Shown: positions 1 to 9,142, counted from the first letter of the stretch. The stretch: 64,000 nt of DNA from LMUY01 sp965276785 (GCA_965276785.1 OZ255629.1:2232001-2296000); one strand, 5' to 3'. The notes: generated by a model from the sequence alone, not told the origin. Numbers and translations: made by a program.

Positions 1-152
1 AGCTTTTCCGCCACCGGCCGCAACTCCTTGGCCTTGGGCAGCGTGGTGGTGATCTGCTCGTGCTTTAGCAGCGCCACCGCCATGTTGCGGAACATCGCAA
101 AGCGATGGCTTGCCGTAATGCCGAGCTTGCGGCCGCTTACCCCATGACGCAT
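1..152 (-). CDS. rplQ: 50S ribosomal protein L17, 3' end outside the window
   Basis: This is the N-terminal 50 residues of ribosomal protein L17, a large-subunit protein near the peptide exit tunnel. The translation starts MRHGVSGRKLG and continues with TASHRFAMFRNMA and a KHEQITTTLPKAKELRP segment, which is the hallmark L17 N-terminus. The ATG lies at 152-150, 12 bp after the rpoA stop, so it is the last gene of the rpsM-rpsK-rpoA-rplQ transcript, as in most bacteria. The remainder of the gene runs off the left edge. Confidence 0.95.
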   Translation of the reverse strand, partial: MRHGVSGRKLGITASHRFAMFRNMAVALLKHEQITTTLPKAKELRPVAEK

Positions 153-164
153 GTGCCGTGTTCC

Positions 165-1178
165 TCAGAAGGGCTCGTCCAGCCGCTTGGCCAGGTCTTC
201 GATGTTCTCCGGCGGCCAGCCCGCCACCGTCATGCCAAGGGTCAGGCCCATATTGGTCAGGACCTCCTTGATCTCGTTCAGTGACTTGCGGCCGAAGTTC
301 GGCGTACGCAACATCTCCTGCTCGGATTTCTGCACGAGGTCGCCGATATAGACGATATTGTCGTTCTTCAGGCAGTTGGCCGACCGCACCGACAACTCCA
401 GCTCGTCCACCTTGCGCAGCAGGTTGCGGTTGAACGGCAGGTCGTCGTGGTGTTCCTCGGCGCGGAATTGCTGCGGCTCGTCGAAGTTGATGAACAGCTG
501 CAACTGGTCCTGCAGGATGCGCGCGGCCAGCGCCACCGCGTCCTCCGGGCTCACCGCGCCGTTGGTCTCCACCGAGAGCAGCAGCTTGTCGTAGTTGGTC
601 AAGTTGCCGACGCGGGTCGGTTCCACCCGATAGGAAACGCGACGCACCGGCGAGTAAATGCTGTCCACCGGGATCAGCCCGATCGGCGCATCCTCCGGCC
701 GGTTGGAGGTCGCCGGCTCGTAGCCCTTACCCAGGCTCACCGTGAACTCCATGCCGAGCTTCACGCCCTCGTCCAGCGTGCAGAGCACCAGTTCTGGATT
801 CATGATATCGATGTCATGGCCCGCCTGGATCTGCCCGGCCTTCACCTCGCCGGGGCCAGTCGCCGTCAGCACCATGCGCTTTGGCCCGTCGCCATGCATG
901 CGCAGGGCCAATTGCTTTACATTCAACACGATATCTGTCACGTCTTCACGCACGCCGGCGATGCTGCTGAACTCATGCAGCACTCCGTCGATCTGCACCG
1001 CCGTCACCGCCGCCCCTTGCAGCGAGGACAGCAGCACGCGGCGGATGGCGTTGCCCAGCGTCATACCGAAGCCGCGCTCGAGCGGTTCGGCCACCACAAG
1101 CGCAGTGCGCGACGGGTCAGAGCCGGACTCGAATTCGAGTTTCTCTGGCTTGATCAGTGATTGCCAGTTACGCTGCAT
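165..1178 (-). CDS. rpoA: RNA polymerase subunit alpha
   Basis: Alpha subunit of RNA polymerase, which dimerises to nucleate core enzyme assembly and contacts UP elements and activators. The N-terminal domain carries the ERGFGMTLGNAIRRVLLSS signature. The C-terminal domain follows an acidic linker (EEHHDDLP) with the LELSVRSANCLKN helix and ends in a FGRKSLNEIKEVL helix-hairpin-helix motif. I place the start at the ATG of MQRNWQSLIKPEKL (1178), giving 337 aa as is usual. An in-frame ATG seven codons upstream (1199) is also possible, and neither has a strong ribosome-binding site. It lies 94 bp after rpsK and 12 bp before rplQ. Confidence 0.96.
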   Translation of the reverse strand: MQRNWQSLIKPEKLEFESGSDPSRTALVVAEPLERGFGMTLGNAIRRVLLSSLQGAAVTAVQIDGVLHEFSSIAGVREDVTDIVLNVKQLALRMHGDGPKRMVLTATGPGEVKAGQIQAGHDIDIMNPELVLCTLDEGVKLGMEFTVSLGKGYEPATSNRPEDAPIGLIPVDSIYSPVRRVSYRVEPTRVGNLTNYDKLLLSVETNGAVSPEDAVALAARILQDQLQLFINFDEPQQFRAEEHHDDLPFNRNLLRKVDELELSVRSANCLKNDNIVYIGDLVQKSEQEMLRTPNFGRKSLNEIKEVLTNMGLTLGMTVAGWPPENIEDLAKRLDEPF

Positions 1179-1272
1179 CACCGTCGTGTCGTTTCTCATG
1201 CCGATCCGGGCGCTGCGCTATGGGCGCGGGCACCCGCCTTTCATCATGTTCAATGGGGCGGCAAACCGGCCT

Positions 1273-1662
1273 TCAGACGCGGCGGCGCTTGCGGGGGCGG
1301 CAGCCATTGTGCGGAATGGGCGTGAGATCGCGGATTTGGGTGATCGAGAACCCCACCGTCTGCAGCGCACGCAAAGCACTCTCGCGGCCCGACCCGGGGC
1401 CGTTCACTTCGATTTCCAGCGTCTCCATGCCATGCTCGCGCGCCTTTTTGCCAGCATCCTCGGCAGCCACCTGCGCGGCATAGGGCGTGGACTTGCGGCT
1501 GCCCTTGAAGCCCTGCATGCCGGCCGAGGACCAAGCAATCGTGTTACCCTGCGCATCGGTGATGGTGATCATGGTGTTGTTGAAGGTGGCATTCACATGC
1601 GCCACGCCGGAACTGATGTTCTTGCGCTCTTTGCGGCGGGGACGCGCAGCCGGCTTGGCCAT
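1273..1662 (-). CDS. rpsK: 30S ribosomal protein S11
   Basis: Small-subunit protein S11 of the 30S platform, which contacts the Shine-Dalgarno/anti-Shine-Dalgarno helix. At 129 aa it has normal length. The conserved features are the basic N-terminus, HVNATFNNTMITITD, the SSAGMQGFKGSRKSTPYAAQ stretch and the GCRPRKRRRV C-terminus. The ATG overlaps the rpsM stop by one base (TAATG at 1664-1660), so the two are probably translationally coupled. Confidence 0.97.
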   Translation of the reverse strand: MAKPAARPRRKERKNISSGVAHVNATFNNTMITITDAQGNTIAWSSAGMQGFKGSRKSTPYAAQVAAEDAGKKAREHGMETLEIEVNGPGSGRESALRALQTVGFSITQIRDLTPIPHNGCRPRKRRRV

Positions 1663-2045
1663 TACTTGGTGACCTTCTTCTTACCGGCGATCGCCACCGC
1701 CTTGCCCTTGCGGGTGCGGGCATTGGTGTGGGTCCGCTGGCCGCGCACCGGCAGGCCACGGCGATGGCGCAGTCCACGGTAACAGCCGAGATCCATCAGC
1801 CGCTTGATATTCATTGCCACTTCACGGCGCAGGTCGCCCTCGACGCGGAACTCGCGGTCGATCAACTCGCGGATGCGCAACACCTCCTCGTCGGACAACT
1901 GGTTGACCCGGCGGTCATCGGGAATGCTGAGCTTGCTACAGATATCGGCCGCTTTGGTCGGGCCAATGCCGAAAATATAACGCAGGCTTATCGTCACCCG
2001 CTTGTTGGTCGGGATGTTCACACCGGCAATTCGCGCCACGCCCAT
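1662..2045 (-). CDS. rpsM: 30S ribosomal protein S13
   Basis: Small-subunit protein S13 of the 30S head, which contacts the A- and P-site tRNAs and forms intersubunit bridges. The start is the ATG of MGVARIAGVNIPTNKRV at 2045, giving 127 aa, the usual length; the open frame extends 34 codons further upstream without resemblance to S13. IFGIGPTKA is the helix-hairpin-helix and GLRHRRGLPVRGQRTHTNAR is the conserved basic tail. A strong promoter lies 140-170 bp upstream (2185-2212), so this gene can begin its own transcript. Confidence 0.96.
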   Translation of the reverse strand: MGVARIAGVNIPTNKRVTISLRYIFGIGPTKAADICSKLSIPDDRRVNQLSDEEVLRIRELIDREFRVEGDLRREVAMNIKRLMDLGCYRGLRHRRGLPVRGQRTHTNARTRKGKAVAIAGKKKVTK

Positions 2046-2184
2046 CTCCTGCTCGGCAGCCGCGGCACGGCGCGGGCTGCGCACGGCCGGGCTCTGAAAC
2101 CATCGGCAGCCTGCTCGCCGAAGCGCTGGGCCGCCGCTCAATGACATATGGGCGGGGGTGCTGCCATCCCCGCCGGAGCGCCTG

Positions 2185-2212
2185 CTTATAAGCGGGTTTG
2201 GCAGGCTGTCAA
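2185..2212 (-). promoter_or_regulatory. sigma-70-type promoter for rpsM-rpsK-rpoA-rplQ
   Basis: On the minus strand a perfect -35 hexamer TTGACA (2212-2207) is followed after 16 bp by TATAAG (2190-2185). The -35 overlaps the adk stop codon, and the predicted transcription start is near 2178, leaving about 130 nt of leader before rpsM. It is the clearest promoter match that I noticed in the window. It would let the S13-S11-alpha-L17 genes be transcribed apart from secY-adk. Confidence 0.7.
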
Positions 2213-2898
2213 CGCACCTCAGTCACATCGAGGTGAACGTGCTCGGTCCGCAGCGTCTGCAGCACCGCCTCGATGGCCTCTGTCACCGCGTCAATCGGCG
2301 CCATCCCGTCCAGCGTGTGCAGCCGGCCGCCCACTTGATAATGCGGCAGGATCGGCCGGGTCTGCCGGTTGTAGACCGCCAGCCGCTCCACCACCGTCTC
2401 CCGCTTGTCGTCCGGGCGGCGGATGAACTCGGTGCTGCCGCAAACGTCGCAGATGCCCGCCACCGCGGTGGCCTTGAACGTGTCATGATAGCTGGTGCCG
2501 CAGCGGGCACAGGTGAACCGCCCGGCGATGCGCTCCACCAGCGCCGCCTCGTCCACCTTGAGCTCGATCACCGCGTCCAATTGCAGGTCCAGGTGGTCGA
2601 GCATGGCGTCCAGCGCCTCGGCCTGCGCCACGGTGCGGGGAAAGCCGTCCAGGATAAAGCCGCGGGCGCAGTCCGGCTGCCGCACCCGATTGGCCAGCAT
2701 GTCGATGATGATATCGTCCGAGACCAGTGCGCCGGAGGCCATCACCGCCTTCGCCCGCCGGCCCACCTCGCTGCCTGCCGCAACTTCGCTGCGCAGCATG
2801 TCGCCAGTGGAGATCTGGGCGATCCCGTGGGCCTCCTGCAATCGTTTGGCTTGGGTTCCCTTGCCCGCCCCAGGCGGTCCTAGCAGGATCAGTCTCAC
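2209..2898 (-). CDS. adk: adenylate kinase with zinc-type lid
   Basis: Adenylate kinase interconverts ATP + AMP and 2 ADP. The P-loop GPPGAGKGT is at residues 7-15 and the NMP-binding core includes STGDMLR and GFILDGFPRT. The lid carries four cysteines (C130, C133, C150, C153) in the pattern of zinc-binding long-form enzymes. I choose the GTG at 2898, which gives 229 aa; it overlaps the secY stop as GTGA (2898-2895), and the family N-terminus RLILLGPPGAGKG begins right there. The open frame continues far upstream through secY in another frame, but that extension is a shadow. Confidence 0.95.
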   Translation of the reverse strand: MRLILLGPPGAGKGTQAKRLQEAHGIAQISTGDMLRSEVAAGSEVGRRAKAVMASGALVSDDIIIDMLANRVRQPDCARGFILDGFPRTVAQAEALDAMLDHLDLQLDAVIELKVDEAALVERIAGRFTCARCGTSYHDTFKATAVAGICDVCGSTEFIRRPDDKRETVVERLAVYNRQTRPILPHYQVGGRLHTLDGMAPIDAVTEAIEAVLQTLRTEHVHLDVTEVR

Positions 2899-4241
2899 CG
2901 CTGACGCCCCCTCACGCGTGTTTTCCGGATCAGTCCTTCGTATTGATGCGCCAAAAGATGAGACTGCACTTGCGTGACCGTGTCCATAGTGACGGACACG
3001 ATGATCATCAGGCTGGTGCCGCCGAAGTAGAACGGCACGTTGTAGTTGGCGATCAGCAGTTCCGGCAGCAGGCAGACCACGCAGAGGTAAAGCGCGCCGA
3101 TGGTGGTGAGCCGGGTGAGCACCCGGTCGAAATACTCGGCCGTGTTGTTGCCGGGCCGGATGCCGGGGATGAAGCCACCGTATTTCTTGAGGTTGTCCGC
3201 CGTCTCCTGCGGATTGAACACCACGGCGGTGTAAAAATACGAGAAGAAGATGATCATGGCCGCATACAGCGCCAGGTAGAGCGGCTGGCCATGCGCCAGT
3301 TGCCCCGCCAGCCAGCCCAGCACCGAATTCGGGTTGGTCGCGCCGAAGCCTGCGATGGTGGCGGGAATCAGCAGGATGGAGGAGGCAAAGATCGGCGGGA
3401 TCACCCCGGACGTGTTCACCTTCAGCGGCATATGCGTCGCCTCGCCGCCGAACATGCGCGAGCCGGTCTGGCGCTTGGGATATTGCACGAACACCCGCCG
3501 TTGCGCCCGCTCCATGAACACGATGAAGGCGATCACCGCCACCGCCGCCACGAAGAAGCCGAGGATGAACACCGGCGACATCGCCCCCGTGCGCCCCAAT
3601 TCGAGCAGCGTGCCCAGCGCGTGCGGCAAGTTGGCCACAATGCCGGCGAAGATGATCAGGCTGGTGCCGTTGCCGACGCCGCGCGCGGTGATCTGCTCGC
3701 CCAGCCACATCAGGAACATGGTTCCCCCGGTGAGCGTCACCACGGCGGAGAGGCGGAAGAACCAGCCCGGGTCCAGCACCGCGCCCACCCCGGCCTGGTT
3801 GTGGAACGCCTCCAGCCCGGCGGCGATGCCGTAGGACTGGAACACCGCGATCAACACCGTCAGGTAGCGGGTATACTGGTTGAGCTTTTTGCGCCCGCTC
3901 TCGCCCTCTTTCTTCAGCGCTTCGAGCGTGGGGATCGCCGCCGACATCAACTGGATGATGATCGAGGCGCTGATATAGGGCATGATGGTGAGCGCGAACA
4001 CCGTCATGCGGCTGAGATTGCCACCGCTGAACATGTCGAACATGCCGAGCACGCCGCCGCCATGTTCGGCCATAGCCTGCCCCATCACCGCGGCGTCGAC
4101 GCCGGGCACCGGCACGTAGCTGCCCAGGCGGTAGACGATCAGGGCGCCAAGCGTGAACCAAATCCGCTTCTTCAGCTCAGTGGCCTTGCTGAAGACGCCG
4201 AAATTCATGCTGGCGGCCATTTGTTCGGCGGCCGAAGCCAT
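2895..4241 (-). CDS. secY: protein translocase channel subunit SecY
   Basis: Ten-helix core channel of the Sec translocon in the inner membrane. The sequence shows the SecY hallmarks: GSYVPVPGVD near the first helix, the plug region, AGIVANLPHALG, the cytosolic loop with QYPKRQTGSRMFGG, and RPGNNTAEYFDRVLTRLT. The ATG at 4241 has an AGGGGG Shine-Dalgarno about 8 nt upstream and gives 448 aa; the open frame reaches 4286. The stop overlaps adk by 4 bp. It is the first gene of its cluster here: rplO, its normal upstream neighbour, is absent. Confidence 0.95.
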   Translation of the reverse strand: MASAAEQMAASMNFGVFSKATELKKRIWFTLGALIVYRLGSYVPVPGVDAAVMGQAMAEHGGGVLGMFDMFSGGNLSRMTVFALTIMPYISASIIIQLMSAAIPTLEALKKEGESGRKKLNQYTRYLTVLIAVFQSYGIAAGLEAFHNQAGVGAVLDPGWFFRLSAVVTLTGGTMFLMWLGEQITARGVGNGTSLIIFAGIVANLPHALGTLLELGRTGAMSPVFILGFFVAAVAVIAFIVFMERAQRRVFVQYPKRQTGSRMFGGEATHMPLKVNTSGVIPPIFASSILLIPATIAGFGATNPNSVLGWLAGQLAHGQPLYLALYAAMIIFFSYFYTAVVFNPQETADNLKKYGGFIPGIRPGNNTAEYFDRVLTRLTTIGALYLCVVCLLPELLIANYNVPFYFGGTSLMIIVSVTMDTVTQVQSHLLAHQYEGLIRKTRVRGRQR

Positions 4242-4546
4242 GTGTTCATCCCCCTGAGTCGAGGCCGATTCCCGGTCCAGGCTCAATCAACCCAAACCGA
4301 CCAGGCTCACAGCGCGCCATTGTGCCGTGTGCAGCGCCCGGCGTGCAAGCGCGCGCCGGTTTTCACACCAGGCGCGGCTCGTCTGTGACAGAACGCAACG
4401 GCAGCCTTACGGAAAGCAACACCCGTCACAACCACGGGAGAACCACGCCGATTTGGCGTATATCAGCTTAGGTGAACGTCTATGCTGCGCACACCCGCCC
4501 CTTCCAGGCCGGCTCGGCGCGGCCCACCGATGGAGAATGACCGACG
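4242..4546. other. intergenic region between divergent secY and efflux adaptor
   Basis: About 305 bp separating secY (minus) from the RND adaptor (plus). It must hold promoters for both directions, but I see no convincing -35/-10 pair. There is no remnant of rplO, which would normally precede secY. Confidence 0.5.
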
Positions 4547-5698
4547 ATGACCAGGCGCGTGTTCAGCCGCCGCCGATACGGCATGCTGGCGGCCGCCTTG
4601 CTGGTCCCCGGCACGTGCTGGGCGCAGGGCAAGCCCGCACCGACCGCAGCCGCCGCCGTGCCGGTCGGCGCCGCCAAGGCGCAGGTCATCAATGTCCCGG
4701 TGTATTTCGAGGGCTTAGGCACCGTGCAGGCCTTCAAGGTGGTGCAGATCAAGGCGCAGGTGAACGGCATCCTGACCAACCTGCCGGCGCGCGAAGGCCA
4801 GGAGGTGAAGCAGGGCGACGTGGTGGCCGAGATCGATCCGCGCCCCTACCAGGCCGCCTTGGACCAGGCGACCGCTCAGCGCGGCAAGGATGTCGCGACG
4901 TTGAAAGGCGCTCAACTTGACCTCGGACGCTACCAAAGCCTCGCGGCCAAAAGCTTCGCCGCGGTCCAGCAGGTGGACGACCAGCAGGCCACGGTGAGCT
5001 CGCTAGTGGCGTCCATCGCCGCCGACGATGCGGCAATTGAAACCGCCAAGATCAACCTTGGCTACTGCGTCATCCGCGCGCCGTTCGCCGGCCGGGTGAG
5101 CCTGTATCAGGTGGACGTCGGCAACCTCATCCAAGCCGCCAGCTCCACCGGCATCATCTCGATCACGCAAGACAAGCCGATTGCCGTCGTCTTCACCTTG
5201 CCGGAGGCCGAGCTGGGCAAAATCCAGGACGCGCGCGCCAAGGGGGATGTCCCCGTCATGGTGCAGGACGGCAGCAGCAATGCCGAACTCGCCACCGGCA
5301 AGCTGCTGACCCCGAACAACACCATCGACACTACCACCGGAACGATCTCGCTGAAGGCCGAATTCAGCAATGCGGACGATCATCTCTGGCCCGGCCAGTT
5401 CGTCAATGCGCGGGTGCAGGTCACGACCCTGCCGAAGGCCGTGGTGATCCCGGAGCAGGCGGTGGAGCACGGTCCCGACGGGCTGTTCGTCTACACCGTG
5501 CAGCCGGACCAGACGGTGGCCGCCGTAAGGATTAGCGTCGGCTATCAGTATGACGGCCAGTCCGTGGTGACAAAGGGCCTCTCGGGAAGCGAGACCGTGG
5601 TGGTCTCCGGCCAATCGCGTCTGGCGCCTGGCACCAAGGTCCATCCGACCGACGCGGCGGCCGCTCCGCCGCAAACCGCCGATAACGCCTCCGACTAA
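4547..5698 (+). CDS. RND efflux system periplasmic adaptor (HlyD/AcrA family)
   Basis: Membrane-fusion protein that links an RND pump in the inner membrane to an outer-membrane channel. The 383 aa protein begins with an arginine-rich n-region and a hydrophobic stretch ending CWAQG, a signal peptide. A lipoyl/barrel-sandwich half (QIKAQVNGIL, EGQEVKQGDVVAEIDPRPYQ), an alpha-helical hairpin around residues 105-150, the second lipoyl half (YCVIRAPFAGRVSLYQVDVGN) and beta-barrel and proximal domains follow in the normal MdtA/AcrA order. It lies 17 bp before the pump gene. No TolC-like channel gene is in the window. Confidence 0.92.
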   Translation: MTRRVFSRRRYGMLAAALLVPGTCWAQGKPAPTAAAAVPVGAAKAQVINVPVYFEGLGTVQAFKVVQIKAQVNGILTNLPAREGQEVKQGDVVAEIDPRPYQAALDQATAQRGKDVATLKGAQLDLGRYQSLAAKSFAAVQQVDDQQATVSSLVASIAADDAAIETAKINLGYCVIRAPFAGRVSLYQVDVGNLIQAASSTGIISITQDKPIAVVFTLPEAELGKIQDARAKGDVPVMVQDGSSNAELATGKLLTPNNTIDTTTGTISLKAEFSNADDHLWPGQFVNARVQVTTLPKAVVIPEQAVEHGPDGLFVYTVQPDQTVAAVRISVGYQYDGQSVVTKGLSGSETVVVSGQSRLAPGTKVHPTDAAAAPPQTADNASD

Positions 5699-5715
5699 GG
5701 GGACCGCTGCCTGTA

Positions 5716-8700
5716 ATGAGCATATCTTCGGCCTTTATCAAACGCCCGGTCGCGACCTCCCTCCTGACGACGGCGATCTTCCTGGTGGGGCTGGTGGCCT
5801 ACCCGCTGCTGCCGGTGGCGCCGCTGCCCAACGTCCAGTTCCCCACCCTCACCGTGACGGCGCAGTATCCCGGCGCAAGCCCGGAGACCATGGCCTCGAC
5901 GGTGGCCACGCCGCTGGAAACCGAGTTCGGCCAGATGCTGCCTGGCCTGGCGCAGATGACTTCGGCCAGCGTGCTCGGCACCTCGCAGATCACGCTCCAA
6001 TTCGGCCTCAGCACCGACCTGAGCAATGCGGAGACCTTGGTGCTGGAGGCGATCAACGCGGCGCAGGGCTCATTGCCGAAGGACATACCGACCCCGCCCA
6101 CCTTCCGCGCCATCAATCCGTCTGACAGCCCCATCCTCATCCTGGCGATGCAATCCGACCAGGCGCCGATCACCGAAGTGGACAGCTACGCCGAAAACGT
6201 CGTCGAACAGCAGCTCTCGCAGCTGCCCGGCGTGGGTCAGGTGCTGGTCGGCGGCCAGCAAACCCCGGCCATCCGGGTGCAGGTGGACCCGGCGCGCCTC
6301 GCCGCCATGGGCATGACGCTGGAAGACGTGCGCAACGTACTAACCAACGTCACGGTGGACAACCCCAAGGGCAGCATCGACGGGCCGGATCGGTCCTACA
6401 CCGTCTACGCCAACGACCAACTCACCACCGCCGAGCCCTACAACAACGCCATCATCGGCTATCGCAACGGCGCGCCGATCCGTATCGCCGACGTCGGCCG
6501 CGCCGTGTCCGGCCCGCAGAACCGGGAGTTGGGCGCCTCCACCAACGGCAAACGGTCGGTGCTGTTGCTGATCTTCAAGCAGCCGAACGCCAACGTGATC
6601 TCCACCGCGAACGGGGTGAAGAACCGGCTGCCAGCCCTGGAAGCCGACTTCCCGCCCGACATCCACCTGAGCGTGGTGTCGGACCGCACGCTCACCATCC
6701 GCGCCTCGGTGAGCGACGTCGAGTTCACCCTGATGATCTCCATCGCCCTCGTCGTGATGGTGATCTTCCTGTTCCTGCGCAACATCTGGGCCACCATCAT
6801 CCCGAGCGTCACCATCCCGGTGGCGCTCGTCGGCACCGTGGCGATGATGTATGTCTGCGGCTTCAGCCTGGATAACCTCTCGCTCATGGGGCTGACCATC
6901 GCCGTCGGCTTCGTCGTGGACGACGCCATCGTGATGCTGGAAAACATCTTCCGCCACATGGAAGACGGCATGAAGCCGCTCGACGCCGCCTTGCGCGGCG
7001 CCGGCGAGATTGGCTTCACCATCATCTCGATCAGCGTGTCCTTGATTGCGGTGTTCATCCCGCTGCTGCTGATGGGCGGCATTGTCGGCCGGCTGTTCCG
7101 CGAGTTCGCCGTCGTCGTCTCCATCACCATCGTGGTGTCGGCTATCGTCTCGCTGACGCTCACGCCGATGATGTGCTCGCGCTTCCTCAAGGCCTCGCAC
7201 AATCATGGCCGGCTCTACCGGGCAGTCGAGCGGATGTTCGAAGCCATGGTGGGGTTCTACGAGCGCACGCTCGACGTAGCACTGCGGTTCCGTTTCACCA
7301 CCCTCATGGTGTTCGTCGCCACCGTCACCACCACGGTGGTGCTGTTCATGCTCATTCCGAAGGGCTTCTTCCCCACCCAGGATACCGGCATCATCATCGG
7401 CATCACAGACGCCGCGCAGGATGTCTCCTACTCCGCGATCTCGACCTTGCAGCATCAGGTGGACGCGGTGGTGCTGCAGGACCCGGCGGTGCAATCCGTG
7501 GTGTCCTCCATCGGCGCCGGGGCGGGCGGGCAGACCGCCAATAATGGCCGCATGTACATCACGCTCAAGCCCTGGGGCGAGCGCAGCGACAGCGCGCTGC
7601 AAGTCATCGGCCGCCTGGAAGAGACGATGCAGGCGGTGGCCGGCATCCGGCTGTACCTCCAGCCGGCCCAGGACGTGAGCGTGGGCGCGCGCCTCAGCCG
7701 CACCCTCTACCAGTATACGCTACAGGACGAGAAGCAGGACGAACTCAACCAGTGGGCGCCCAAAATCCTGGATCGGATGCGCCATATCGATACGCTGACC
7801 GCCGTGACCTCCGACCAGGAGAACCTCGGCACCACCGAAACGCTGACCTATGACCGCGACCAGGCATCCCGCTTCGGCATCCAGCCCGCCACCATCGACG
7901 CCATCCTGAACGACGCGTTCGGCCAGCGCGAAGTGGCGCAGTATTTCACCGGCAACAAGGCCTATTACGTGATCCTGGAGGCGCTGCCGAGCGAGTACGG
8001 CAAGATCGCGACCCTGCAGAAGCTCTACGTCAAGTCCGCGTCCGGCGACATGGTGCCGCTCTCGACCTTGCTGCACGAAACCACCGTGCCGACCCAGCCG
8101 CTGGCCATCAACCACCAGAGCCAGTTCCCGTCGGTGACCATTTCGTTCAATCTCAAAGGCAGCGCCTCGCTGGGAGCGGCGATCTCCCAGGTGGATCAGG
8201 CCGAGACCTCCATGGGCGTGCCCCCGACCGTGCAAGGCAGCTTCCAAGGCACGGCGCAGGCGTTCCAATCTTCGTTGAGCACCGAACCCTACCTCATCGC
8301 CGCGGCCATTGTGGCGGTCTACATCATCCTGGGCGTGCTTTATGAAAGCTACGTCCTGCCGCTGACCATCCTGTCGACCTTGCCGTCGGCTGGAGTCGGG
8401 TCCCTGCTGATGCTGATGCTGTTCAACGACCAGCTGACCGTGATTGCCCTGATCGGCATCATTCTGCTGATCGGCATCGTCAAGAAGAACGGCATCATGA
8501 TGGTGGATTTCGCCATCGTGGCGGAGCGGCGCGACGGTCTCAGCCCGCTTGAGGCCATCCGAACGGCCTGCCTGCTCCGCTTCCGGCCCATTCTGATGAC
8601 CACCATGGCGGCGCTGTTGAGCGGGCTGCCGCTGATGCTGGCAAACGGCGCCGGGTCGGAATTGCGCAAGCCGCTTGGTGTATCGATGGTAGGCGGCTTG

Positions 8701-8856
8701 CTGCTCAGCCAGGTGCTGACGCTCTACACCACCCCGGTGATCTACCTCTATCTGGACCGCATCCAGCGCTGGCTGGCGCCGCACCGCACGTCGCGCCTGC
8801 CCAAGCTGGCGGAAAAGCTCGGCACGGTGCCCAATGCGGTGTCCGAAGCGGGCTGA
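5716..8856 (+). CDS. RND-family multidrug efflux pump, inner-membrane transporter
   Basis: Proton-driven trimeric exporter of 1046 aa, the normal length for the AcrB/MdtB family. It starts MSISSAFIKRPVATSLLTTA, typical of HAE1-type pumps. The proton-relay residues are present: VGFVVDDAIVMLEN carries the Asp-Asp pair in TM4, and GIVKKNGIMMVDFA carries the TM10 lysine. Periplasmic porter domains lie between TM1-2 and TM7-8. It follows its adaptor directly, forming a two-gene operon. Substrates cannot be read from sequence. MdtB/MdtC-like is the closest type by feel. Confidence 0.94.
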   Translation: MSISSAFIKRPVATSLLTTAIFLVGLVAYPLLPVAPLPNVQFPTLTVTAQYPGASPETMASTVATPLETEFGQMLPGLAQMTSASVLGTSQITLQFGLSTDLSNAETLVLEAINAAQGSLPKDIPTPPTFRAINPSDSPILILAMQSDQAPITEVDSYAENVVEQQLSQLPGVGQVLVGGQQTPAIRVQVDPARLAAMGMTLEDVRNVLTNVTVDNPKGSIDGPDRSYTVYANDQLTTAEPYNNAIIGYRNGAPIRIADVGRAVSGPQNRELGASTNGKRSVLLLIFKQPNANVISTANGVKNRLPALEADFPPDIHLSVVSDRTLTIRASVSDVEFTLMISIALVVMVIFLFLRNIWATIIPSVTIPVALVGTVAMMYVCGFSLDNLSLMGLTIAVGFVVDDAIVMLENIFRHMEDGMKPLDAALRGAGEIGFTIISISVSLIAVFIPLLLMGGIVGRLFREFAVVVSITIVVSAIVSLTLTPMMCSRFLKASHNHGRLYRAVERMFEAMVGFYERTLDVALRFRFTTLMVFVATVTTTVVLFMLIPKGFFPTQDTGIIIGITDAAQDVSYSAISTLQHQVDAVVLQDPAVQSVVSSIGAGAGGQTANNGRMYITLKPWGERSDSALQVIGRLEETMQAVAGIRLYLQPAQDVSVGARLSRTLYQYTLQDEKQDELNQWAPKILDRMRHIDTLTAVTSDQENLGTTETLTYDRDQASRFGIQPATIDAILNDAFGQREVAQYFTGNKAYYVILEALPSEYGKIATLQKLYVKSASGDMVPLSTLLHETTVPTQPLAINHQSQFPSVTISFNLKGSASLGAAISQVDQAETSMGVPPTVQGSFQGTAQAFQSSLSTEPYLIAAAIVAVYIILGVLYESYVLPLTILSTLPSAGVGSLLMLMLFNDQLTVIALIGIILLIGIVKKNGIMMVDFAIVAERRDGLSPLEAIRTACLLRFRPILMTTMAALLSGLPLMLANGAGSELRKPLGVSMVGGLLLSQVLTLYTTPVIYLYLDRIQRWLAPHRTSRLPKLAEKLGTVPNAVSEAG

Positions 8857-8887
8857 GCGGCGGTGCAGCCCGGGGTTCGACCTGGGG

Positions 8888-9133
8888 TTAGCTCCGGGTC
8901 GGGGTGGGATCGATCACGTCGGCGCAAGCGTCGGTCGGTGCCGCTGCCACGGCTCCCGCAACGGGAACGATCTTCAGCGCCGCAGACCCGACCCGGCACG
9001 GAGCCGCGACCAGTCCGCAGCCGCCGAGCGGCAAGAGGCAAAGCGCCACCACGCCGGCCCGCCGCAGCCAACGCTCAGTCCGTCGTTCAGCCCGACTGCG
9101 CCCGCTACGGCAAACTGTGATTCTCGCCATCAT
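8888..9133 (-). CDS. small putative lipoprotein (DUF6726-like)
   Basis: An 81 aa protein with a basic N-terminus, a hydrophobic stretch and a lipobox LGGC (about residues 36-39), followed by GLVAAPCRVGSAALKIVPV and AAAPTDACADVIDPTP. The remainder after the cysteine is short and hydrophobic with two further cysteines. It matches my memory of a small lipoprotein family common in Acetobacteraceae and Burkholderia (DUF6726), but the family name needs a profile search. Two adjacent ATGs (9133, 9130) could start it. It sits 9 bp after the Pro-rich exported protein and converges with the pump gene. Confidence 0.6.
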   Translation of the reverse strand: MMARITVCRSGRSRAERRTERWLRRAGVVALCLLPLGGCGLVAAPCRVGSAALKIVPVAGAVAAAPTDACADVIDPTPTRS

Positions 9134-9142
9134 CAGGTCGCG

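Noticed and set aside
2899..4161. N-terminal extension of the adk frame through secY
   Set aside because: The reading frame stays open inside secY only by GC bias; the kinase fold starts exactly at the GTG at 2898.
2727..4388. 553-codon plus-strand open frame opposite secY and adk
   Set aside because: Low-complexity His/Arg/Asp-rich translation with no motif, opposite two certain genes.
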